43,902 nucleotides of DNA from assembly GCA_015222165.1 (NCBI GenBank), contig JADFUS010000037.1, forward strand, positions 1 through 43,902, given 5' to 3'. The DNA comes from Bacteroidota bacterium (GTDB taxonomy: Bacteria > Bacteroidota > Bacteroidia > Bacteroidales > Rikenellaceae). The notes beneath the pieces were generated by a model, which had not been told where the DNA came from, made no database searches, and saw only the letters and a list, made by a program, of their open reading frames with translations. This document shows, in pieces, positions 1 to 8,200 of this stretch (within the stretch, counting starts at the first letter, position 1; every line of letters starts with the position of its first letter). The position numbers and the translations under genes were made by a program.

Positions 1-128
1 TATTTCAATCTTAATATCTACAACCCTAACAATCAATAAATTAACAACAATCAAATAATACTTTTTGTTTTACTCCCCTTAAAAGTTTATTTGGAATTTT
101 ACCATTACATTTAACTTGTAAAAATAAA

Positions 129-1232
129 ATGGTTGAATTAATAGAAGCTAATATTGAATTTAAATTTGCTAAATCTTTAAAATCTATTATCTCTATTACA
201 CAAAACATATCAAATATAGACACTAAAAATAGCGATATAACAGCCAATATTAATATCAACATTGATGAACCAGCAAAAGAAATTACAACAATAAATTTCA
301 AAGTTAAATCTTCAAATAAATTAGCTACTGGGACTCTATCAAACAATTTTGTCAGTATTCCTATAGGTGAAAAAAGCGCAACAACAAAAATAAAATTTTT
401 ATCTTCCGATTTTTATAATCTCAAAGATATTGTATATGTTAATGTTCTTGCATCAACTAACGAGGGTTATATAGAACCAACAAAAAACAATTGTGAATTT
501 AAAGTTACAGGACATAGCTATATTCCTGATAGCGAAAAACAACAACTTAATTGTTTTTTAGATTTCGAATTAGATAACATCTATTTTATAGAAGGAATTG
601 ATGTATTTTCCAAAGAATTCTACATAAATTCTTCTAATGATCTTACAAAAGAAGCAAAAATAAATATCAATATAAGTGGTCTTGACGAATCTGATTACTC
701 TCTATATATTGAAAGAGAACCTCTAAAAAAACCAGAAATAACACTTGATTCAAAAAATAAATATGTTTCTGTTGAAATAAAAATAAAAAAATCTGCAATA
801 AATAAAACACTTAAAATAAGACTCTCATCATATGAAGCAACTTTATTAAAAGGAGAAGAATCTAAGGAAATCCCTATTCTTTATTATAAGACTCCAGAAG
901 AACCTATTGACTATAAAATGTATTACGATATAGAAAATAAAACTGAAGTTGATGTTAAAAGTGATGGTTGGTTAAAATTAAAATTCCACACAAAAGATAA
1001 AGTAGATGTAAAATACCCTGTTATAATAGAATTAGATGACTCTTCAACTAAAAATTTTGAAATCTCTGTTGGCAAAATAACTATGAATGCTATGAATTCT
1101 GAAAAGATGGTATATCTAAAAGTTAAGAATTATAATTCTCTTAAAAATGGAGATAATATTATTTTAAAATTCAAATCTGCTTATACGACATTTAAAGAAA
1201 ATACAGGTTTAAAATTAAATATTGTTAAATAA
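129..1232 (+). CDS. Secreted/adhesin-like beta-sandwich protein, start uncertain
   Basis: I do not recognise a specific family. From about residue 25 the protein is a run of short beta-strand-like segments rich in N, K, I, T and E, in what looks like three domains (about 25-110, 130-235 and 250-367). The pattern, with segments such as TINFKVKSSN and ATTKIKFLSSDF, resembles Calx-beta-like or other extracellular Ig-fold domains. No signal peptide is visible after the ATG at 129. The reading frame is open upstream back to 45, immediately after an in-frame stop at 42-44, and those extra residues do not look like a signal peptide either. The gene may therefore be 5'-truncated or frameshifted, or may be the remnant of a larger surface protein. 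It ends just before a strong bidirectional terminator. The CDS is fairly sure; its start and role are not. Confidence 0.65.
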   Translation: MVELIEANIEFKFAKSLKSIISITQNISNIDTKNSDITANININIDEPAKEITTINFKVKSSNKLATGTLSNNFVSIPIGEKSATTKIKFLSSDFYNLKDIVYVNVLASTNEGYIEPTKNNCEFKVTGHSYIPDSEKQQLNCFLDFELDNIYFIEGIDVFSKEFYINSSNDLTKEAKININISGLDESDYSLYIEREPLKKPEITLDSKNKYVSVEIKIKKSAINKTLKIRLSSYEATLLKGEESKEIPILYYKTPEEPIDYKMYYDIENKTEVDVKSDGWLKLKFHTKDKVDVKYPVIIELDDSSTKNFEISVGKITMNAMNSEKMVYLKVKNYNSLKNGDNIILKFKSAYTTFKENTGLKLNIVK

Positions 1233-1254
1233 AAAATCAAACTATTAAATCACA

Positions 1255-1291
1255 AAAAAGGTCTTAAATAAATTTTATTTAAGACCTTTTT
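1255..1291. terminator. Bidirectional rho-independent terminator
   Basis: This is a perfect 18-bp inverted repeat (arms 1255-1272 and 1274-1291) built around GGTCTTAAATAAA, with A-runs at the left and T-runs at the right. It therefore forms a hairpin followed by U's on both strands. It sits between the convergent genes ending at 1232 (+) and 1312 (-) and should serve both. Confidence 0.9.
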
Positions 1292-1311
1292 ATTATTTAT
1301 ATAAAATAATT

Positions 1312-2793
1312 TTATTTTGCTGTTTTTATTAGACTCGCTGACGAACCTAACGAATTTTTGACTTTTACTGCTTTCGAATATTTATAGAAAATCCCTAAAA
1401 CAAACTTATTATCTATTTTTGCAAATGATAATGTAGGTGCAACTTTTTTAGCTATTTTCATCAATTCAGGAGTAAGCATATCAACCTCTATAGAATAGTT
1501 ATAATCATCTACATATAACGGGATAAGCTCTCCTTCTTCTGAAATACGACCTCCATCTTCGAACTTTACAATCAATGAAGATAAACCCTTAGATCTTATC
1601 TTTTTCTTATATTTATAAGCTTCTCCTTCTTTTTTGAAAGTTCCTAAATAATATTGATATTTACCATTTTCATCTATTAAATAAAACGCAGGTCTTGCCC
1701 CTTTAAAACTAGACATATATTTCATCTTGCCACTAAGAACATAAACTCTTAATGAATAGACTACCCCATTTGTTGGAAGCTCCATATATGGAACATCTTC
1801 AACAGAAGAATAATAAGTTTTTTTACCAAAAACAATATCTTTATAATCTATAAAATTCCAATCTGGCAAAATTACCTTCTTCTTATTATAACATAAGATA
1901 TCACTTTTTTCTATCAAAGATTTTAACTGTTCAACAGTTTCATTATCTCCTTTTTTTGAAGCTATAACAATTTCATATTCTCGTAAGAAATTTTTCTGCT
2001 TTTTGTAAATATTAAGATATGGAGCTATTAAATCTTTCACAAAAACTGACTTATTATAAGATAGTTCTCTCTCTTTTTTATCTAAATCATATTGAATATA
2101 TTGTTCAATATTTAGATAATCGAGAATACGTTTATAAGCATATAATTTTGTATCATAGAATTTATTCCACTTCTCAGAAAAATTAAAATCTATATTATAA
2201 ATATCGGTATTTAAAGAATCAACTTTTTTCTCCAAAGAATCTGCCAATATTTTACTTTCACATTTCAAATATAAACTATCTGCATTTACCAATTTATAGT
2301 ATATCTTATCTATTTCTGAAATTGATTGTCTAGCAAGACTATCCACCTCAGAATCTTTATTTACAATGTTATATTCCTCTTGTGATAGATTATTCTTCAT
2401 AAAATCATCTATATACTCTTGGCTATTTTTAACAACTGTAACAACAATAGAATTATCGAATCCATTATCAAAAGATTCAAGAATAAAATCTTGTTTTATG
2501 CCATTAATTTGAGTCGTTTTCTCTGCCACTAAACTCCTAACATCAAACATTGAAGACTCAATATCTAGAATAATATTTGTCAAAGAATCTTTATTTGAAA
2601 CATTATTTTCTAATTCACTTTTTAGCGTATCTATTTTATTAGACATCTTTTCTTGTTTAGAAACAAGAAAAGATAGTTCTTTATTAAGACGTAAGTATAA
2701 AGTATCTGACTCATAAACTTCTTTATGTTCTTGAGCAGATGCACTTATATTTAATAAGGCACAAAACAGTAATGGGAATATATATTTTTTCAT
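1312..2793 (-). CDS. Exported coiled-coil protein with SPOR-like C-terminal repeats
   Basis: An N-terminal signal peptide (MKKYIFPLLFCALLNISASAQ) indicates export to the periplasm or outer membrane. Residues about 25-300 are rich in K, E, D, S and L with heptad-like spacing, suggesting long coiled coils. Near residues 372-408 there is a segment with the SPOR-type pattern of a hydrophobic strand, G-x-F, and then a helix with spaced A/L/G (YYLGTFKKEGEAYKYKKKI). A similar, weaker copy lies at about 455-489 (FVLGIFYKYSKAVKVKNSL). SPOR domains bind denuded peptidoglycan glycans in other proteins, so cell-envelope attachment is an inference. The gene lies 13 bp downstream of trkH on the same strand and is followed by a strong terminator, so it is the last gene of the trkH operon. 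I cannot assign an exact function. Confidence 0.8.
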   Translation of the reverse strand: MKKYIFPLLFCALLNISASAQEHKEVYESDTLYLRLNKELSFLVSKQEKMSNKIDTLKSELENNVSNKDSLTNIILDIESSMFDVRSLVAEKTTQINGIKQDFILESFDNGFDNSIVVTVVKNSQEYIDDFMKNNLSQEEYNIVNKDSEVDSLARQSISEIDKIYYKLVNADSLYLKCESKILADSLEKKVDSLNTDIYNIDFNFSEKWNKFYDTKLYAYKRILDYLNIEQYIQYDLDKKERELSYNKSVFVKDLIAPYLNIYKKQKNFLREYEIVIASKKGDNETVEQLKSLIEKSDILCYNKKKVILPDWNFIDYKDIVFGKKTYYSSVEDVPYMELPTNGVVYSLRVYVLSGKMKYMSSFKGARPAFYLIDENGKYQYYLGTFKKEGEAYKYKKKIRSKGLSSLIVKFEDGGRISEEGELIPLYVDDYNYSIEVDMLTPELMKIAKKVAPTLSFAKIDNKFVLGIFYKYSKAVKVKNSLGSSASLIKTAK

Positions 2794-2806
2794 AAAATCA
2801 CAAAAT

Positions 2807-4249
2807 CTATCTCCAACTACTCAATAAGAAAAGTTGGAAGAAACTAAATAACTGAAGACGTCCAGCAAGCATTATTAACATATATAGAACTTTCACAGCA
2901 TCTGGAAGAACATCATAGTTACTAAAAGAACTTACCAAATTAAAACCTGGACCTATGTTACTTATACATGTAAGACAAGACGAGAAGCTCGTCATTACAT
3001 CAACGCCTAAAGCAGTGGATATTATTGTTCCAAACAAAACAACTAATATAAAAAAGAGAGCGAAAATCAACGTTGATTTAAGTAAATTATCGTCAGTATT
3101 AATTTTACTAAGTCTTATTTTTATAATCGCATTTGGGTGTTGTAACTGTAAAAAGTGTGCTTTAAAAGATTTGAATATAAGAAGCACTCTATCACTCTGA
3201 ATACCTCCAGCTGTAGAACCTGCACAACCACCATTAAAAGATATAAAGATAATGACTATTATAGCAAGTGGAGGCCACATTGATGTATCTGCATTAGCAA
3301 AACCCGTGGTTGACATTATGGAGGCAACTTGGAACGAAGAGTATCTTAAAGAATCAACTATTCCATAAGAATTAGTTAACCATAAATTAAGAGAACATAA
3401 AACAATTGCTACCGCCATAGTTAAAAGGTAGAATCGAGCGACTTCCGAACGAAATATATTATTTTTTCGAGTAGTAAGACTCGAATATATAAGACCAAAA
3501 TGCAACCCTGCTAATACCATGAAAGCAACAATTATGCCTTCAATCCACGCATTATTAAAATATAAAATACTTGTATTTTTTGTACTAAACCCTCCAGAGG
3601 CTAAAGTACTAAAAGAGTGATTTATAGCATCAAACCACGTCATTCCTGCAATATGAAGAAGAATAGTTTCTAACGCTATTAATAAAAAATATACATATAA
3701 AACTATCTGTACTGATTTCTGTACTTTATATTTAAAGTTATCTTTCACAAAAGCCGAAAGCTCTACGTTAGATAATGAAGCTCTCGATTTACTTATCATT
3801 GGCAACAACGCCAGAGCAAAAATGATAATTCCAGCACCTCCGATAAGGTGAGTTGAAGAACGCCAAAAAAGCATACTTTTAGGCAGAGCTTCTACATTAC
3901 TAAGAATTGTAGCTCCCGTTGTGGTATATCCAGAAACACTCTCGAAAAGCGAATTTACAAAAGTAAATTCTCCACCAAATAATAAAAAAGGCATAGCCCC
4001 AATCACACATGATGTTGACATAGCACTTATCACTATAGCATAACTCTCTTTATTTGTGATATTAAATTCGCCCTTAATAAAGACAAATGGGAAAACACCT
4101 ACAACAGTTGCTATAAAAGCAGAAGTCATTAAAGGATAGAACCCAGCATCAAAATCATTAAACAAAGATAACGCTACAGAAACATACATAAGGACAGCGT
4201 TAAGTAGCAACACCATACCGATATATTTTAAAACAACATGACTCCTCAT
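2807..4249 (-). CDS. trkH: TrkH-family potassium uptake channel subunit
   Basis: This is an integral membrane K+ translocating subunit of the Trk/Ktr type. The 480 residues match the usual TrkH length, with about ten hydrophobic segments. All four pore-loop/selectivity-filter segments are visible: TTTGAT (109-114), LASGGFST (216-223), STTGFAN (313-319) and SNIGPGF (430-436). The C-terminus AGRLQLFSFFQLFLLSSWR has the family's usual ending, so the gene is intact. In known systems TrkH works with the cytoplasmic NAD-binding regulator TrkA; no trkA lies in this window. It is the middle gene of a minus-strand operon, 14 bp after a sensor-like membrane protein and 13 bp before an exported SPOR-like protein. 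Confidence 0.95.
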   Translation of the reverse strand: MRSHVVLKYIGMVLLLNAVLMYVSVALSLFNDFDAGFYPLMTSAFIATVVGVFPFVFIKGEFNITNKESYAIVISAMSTSCVIGAMPFLLFGGEFTFVNSLFESVSGYTTTGATILSNVEALPKSMLFWRSSTHLIGGAGIIIFALALLPMISKSRASLSNVELSAFVKDNFKYKVQKSVQIVLYVYFLLIALETILLHIAGMTWFDAINHSFSTLASGGFSTKNTSILYFNNAWIEGIIVAFMVLAGLHFGLIYSSLTTRKNNIFRSEVARFYLLTMAVAIVLCSLNLWLTNSYGIVDSLRYSSFQVASIMSTTGFANADTSMWPPLAIIVIIFISFNGGCAGSTAGGIQSDRVLLIFKSFKAHFLQLQHPNAIIKIRLSKINTDDNLLKSTLIFALFFILVVLFGTIISTALGVDVMTSFSSCLTCISNIGPGFNLVSSFSNYDVLPDAVKVLYMLIMLAGRLQLFSFFQLFLLSSWR

Positions 4250-4263
4250 TACTTTACGCTAAT

Positions 4264-5025
4264 TTATTTGTTTTCAACATCTTCAGAACTCTCACTATTT
4301 TGCACTAACTGTTCAACTAAACCGTTAAGTATTTTGACCTCATCACTTCCGTCACTTTTAACTTCATAAGGTCTGTTATTATAAAGGTATCCTTCAATTC
4401 CTTTTTTAATATTCAAAATAGGAAGTAAGTATAATATTCTGATAAGCACAAAGAACATAAACAATACCAACATACAAGTTAGAAGAGTTATAAGAGTTCT
4501 AACGTCTTTTCTGTATATGCTTGATAAGTGATTATTCTCTTTATTTATGTAATCTATATTTATACTATTGATATACTTAACAATATTTTCAGATAATATT
4601 TTATCCTCAACCGCCAACTCATTATTATACCAATTATTTAAACTATCGGCAAATTGAACATCTTGTTTTACTAAAATACTTTTATATTTTGTTAAAGATT
4701 CCTCAATTTCATTAACATCACACTCGGGAGTGTTATATTGTGCAAGTTTCTCAACAATAGTTATCATATATGCAAGATTTTCCCTACTCTGCATATAAAA
4801 ATCTCTATTTCCATTTGACAGGGCAAATTGAGAAATTATATCTTTTTGATTGTATTGAGATAAAACTAAATCCTCAATATGAATATTTTTTTGATTTCTC
4901 TCTATTGAATCAATCTCAATAGCTTTATTAAGATTTCTGATTTCAAAATAAGAGGTAGCTCCGACCATTAATAGCAATAAGGCTATTAATACGAAACCTA
5001 AACGAATACGTGAGATAAGACCCAT
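4264..5025 (-). CDS. Membrane sensor-like protein: periplasmic helical domain + HAMP, no output domain
   Basis: It has the layout of the front half of a receptor kinase or chemoreceptor. There is a TM helix at about 7-25, a periplasmic helical region at about 27-175 resembling a four-helix-bundle sensor, a second TM helix at about 176-200, and a HAMP-like stretch at 200-242. The HAMP-like stretch has the typical proline (LLPILNIKKG) and a DE-containing second helix (SDEVKILNGLVEQLV). The protein ends at residue 253 with an acidic tail, and no kinase, methyl-accepting or cyclase domain follows. Only 14 bp separate its stop from trkH, so nothing can be hidden downstream. It may be a true stand-alone regulator of K+ transport or the remnant of a histidine kinase that lost its catalytic half. 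A -7 promoter box lies about 34 bp upstream of the start. Confidence 0.8.
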   Translation of the reverse strand: MGLISRIRLGFVLIALLLLMVGATSYFEIRNLNKAIEIDSIERNQKNIHIEDLVLSQYNQKDIISQFALSNGNRDFYMQSRENLAYMITIVEKLAQYNTPECDVNEIEESLTKYKSILVKQDVQFADSLNNWYNNELAVEDKILSENIVKYINSINIDYINKENNHLSSIYRKDVRTLITLLTCMLVLFMFFVLIRILYLLPILNIKKGIEGYLYNNRPYEVKSDGSDEVKILNGLVEQLVQNSESSEDVENK

Positions 5026-5058
5026 ACCAACATTAAAATTTATAACAACTTTATTTTA

Positions 5059-5066
5059 CAAAGATA
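5059..5066 (-). promoter_or_regulatory. -7 promoter box for the sensor-trkH operon
   Basis: The minus strand reads TATCTTTG, matching the Bacteroidota -7 element TAnnTTTG, about 34 bp before the start at 5025. I see no clear -33 TTTG at the expected distance. Confidence 0.5.
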
Positions 5067-5150
5067 TAATTTATTTCACATATCATAGCATGATTTTTGA
5101 ATAAATATAAAATAGGCATAATCAAAATAAACTTAAAAAGCTTAAAAACG

Positions 5151-5158
5151 TACATTTG
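5151..5158 (+). promoter_or_regulatory. -7 promoter box for the glycogen operon
   Basis: TACATTTG fits TAnnTTTG. It would start transcription near 5162 and give a leader of about 135 nt before the ATG at 5297. No good -33 TTTG is visible, so the promoter may need an activator or be weak. Confidence 0.5.
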
Positions 5159-5198
5159 CATTTTTATATAAAAAAGAAACAAATAAATAAAGCAATAT

Positions 5199-5216
5199 TT
5201 CTTATAAATATAAGAA
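5199..5216. repeat. Short inverted repeat in the glycogen-operon leader
   Basis: Two perfect 8-bp arms (TTCTTATA and TATAAGAA) are separated by 2 bp. The spacing is too tight for an RNA hairpin but suits a dimeric DNA-binding protein. It lies about 37 bp past the predicted transcription start. It could be an operator, or chance in AT-rich DNA. Confidence 0.3.
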
Positions 5217-5296
5217 CGATATTAAAAAAAGTTGTTATCTTGTATTTATAATTATATTTATATTGTATTTGTAATGAAATTTTAAAATTATTATAT

Positions 5297-8200
5297 ATGG
5301 AAAACATTTTGCACCCAAACGTAATATACGAAGTAAGTTGGGAAGTTTGTAATAAAGTAGGTGGAATAAACACCGTTTTAGTAACAAAAGCGAAACAGAT
5401 AAGAAAAGAACTTGGAGACAAGTACTTTTTAATTGGCCCAGATATTCATAATGGCAATACAGTTACAGATTTTGAAGAACTTCCTGAATTTAATAATTTC
5501 AGAGAGTATGCCAGAATAAACAACATTAAAGTGCGTATAGGAAGATGGACTACTGCAGATAATGCAATTGCAATTTTAGTAGATTACAATCATCTTCTAG
5601 GCTCTAAAGATAAAATCCTAACAGAATTATGGAATGACTATGGCATAGATTCTCTGAATGGAAATTGGGACTATATAGAACCTGTAGTTTTCGGATATGC
5701 AGTAGGTCAGTTTATTAATAAATTTAATGATTCTACAGCCTTAAAAGAGGATATCGTCGTGGCACATTTTCACGAATGGCTAACTGGCTCAGGTCTACTA
5801 TATTTAAAAAAATACAACAAAAATATAACCACTACATTCACAACTCACGCTACAATTCTTGGACGTACTTTAGCAGGGAACAACTATCATCTATATAGAG
5901 ATTTAGACACTTATAATCCTGATGATTTAGCTTCTAAACTTGGTGTGAAAGAAAAATATTCTCTTGAAAAAGCATCTGCACAAAATTGTTCTGCTTTTGC
6001 AACAGTTAGTGGTGTAACAAAAATAGAGTGTGAGAAATTACTTCATACTCAAGTCGATACCGTCACTCCAAATGGTTTTGATATAAATTATTCGTGGGAC
6101 GAAGAAACAATGGCAAAGAAAAAAGCTGATGCTCGGAAAAAGCTAATCTCTATTGCTGAAAAATATCTAGGCAAAAAATACTCTTCTGATCCATTTATTA
6201 TTGGAACAAGTGGAAGATATGAGTTCCATAATAAAGGACTTGACGTGCTTATAGATGCACTTAAAAATCTGGCTAAAGACGACAATGTAACAAATGACAT
6301 TTTAGTATATATTACTGTACCAGCAGGAAACAATGGCGTTCGCAATTTCAAAGAAAAAAACGGACAAATAAGCAATGTAACTCACGTATTATCAGACTAT
6401 TATAACGACCCTATAATTAAAGCTATAAAAGATAGCGATTTAGTGGAAAATAGAAGTAACGTACAAATTATATATGTCCCTGCTTATATAAATAAAAAAG
6501 ATATACTATTTGAATGTACATATTATGATGTTCTTATGGGTATGCAACAAACTATCTATGCTTCATATTACGAACCTTGGGGCTATACTCCTATGGAGAG
6601 TATCGCTTATATGATACCTACAATAACAACAACCTATGCAGGATATGGTTTATGGATTAAAGAGCATTTTCAAGATAGTAAATCTGTAGTAGTAATAGAC
6701 AGAAATAATGATAGAGAAACTATAATTTCTGATATTTCAGATGCTATAATAAAACAAATAATCTGTCAAGAATCGTGTTCAGAAAAATTACTTGAATGTG
6801 CTAAAAATTTAAGTGACAATTTAGAGTGGGAAAAACTAATAACTCACTATTGGGATCTTTATAGCATAGCTATATCTAAAAATAAAATTGCTAATCTTAC
6901 TACTAAAGATTCTGAAAATGACGATTTTTCGAATGACTTCGAAGTTATTCGTCCCGCAGATTATCCAACATGGCGAAGATTGATGATTGAAAGAGAAGTT
7001 CCCGAAAGATTAAAGAAACTCGAAGTCTTAGCAAATAATTTATGGTGGTCATGGAGCGTAGATGGAGATGATTTATTTAAATATATAAACCATGATAAAT
7101 GGAGACAATCATCTAAAAACCCTACAGCACTACTGCACAACATCGAAAGTAGCAGATTTCTTGAACTTGAACACGACGAGAAATTCTGTAAAATGCTAGA
7201 TGCTACATACGAAGAATTTAAGAAATATATGAGTGTTAAATATGTTGAAGAAAGCCCAAAAATAGCTTATTTCAGCATGGAGTATGGCATAGCAAATTTC
7301 TTAAAAATATATTCTGGAGGTTTAGGAATCCTCGCAGGTGACTTTTTGAAAGAGGCAAGTGACAAAAACATAAATATGGTCGCCGTAGGATTAATGTATA
7401 AATACGGCTATTTCACACAGAAAATATCGGCTTCTGGAGAACAAGAAGAATTTTATGAAGCAGAAAATTTCCAAAGACTTCCTATATCTCCAGTAAGAGA
7501 TGAAGTTGGTAATTGGTTGAGTGTTATCCTTCCGCTACCCAACAGAAATGTTGAAGCAAAAATATGGCTTTGTGAAGTAGGAAAAACTAAATTATATCTA
7601 CTTGATACAGATCATAGCTCAAATAGTGATGAAGACAGAACAATAACACATAATTTATATGGTGGTTCTTGGGAAAATCGTCTTAAACAAGAAATGGTAC
7701 TTGGCATAGGAGGTATAAAAACCCTTCGTCTGTTAGGTATTGACGCTGATATTTATCATTGTAATGAAGGTCATGCTGCATTTATTGGTTTAGAAAGAAT
7801 AAAAGATTTAATGTTCAAAACAGATTTATCATATAATGAAGCTCTAGAGGTTGTTCGTTCATCATCATTATTTACAACTCACACTCCAGTACCTGCTGGA
7901 CATGACGCTTTTCCTATAGATATGATAAAATCTTATTTACAAGAGATGCCTGACACTTTAGGAATATCTTGGAATGAATTTTTGTCTCTTGGTATGAAAA
8001 ATAGTGAGAATCCAAATGAGAAATTCTCTATGAGCTTTTTAGCTTGCTCTCTTTCTCAAGAGATAAACGGAGTTAGTAAACTTCATGGAGAAATTAGTAG
8101 ACAAATATTAGTAGACAAATGGCCAGGATATTTCCCTTGCGAATTAAGTATTGGATATGTAACAAATGGAGTCCATTTTCCAACTTGGAGTGCTTGCGAA

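Noticed and set aside
1-39. Possible 3' end of an upstream gene (plus frame 1 is open until a TAA at 37-39).
   Set aside because: Only twelve codons are present, another frame is also open, and nothing can be identified.
41-346. Minus-strand ORF of 101 codons with hydrophobic stretches.
   Set aside because: It lies opposite the longer plus-strand adhesin-like ORF and shows no recognisable domain or promoter. It is more likely a shadow, though the region is odd enough to be listed as a finding.
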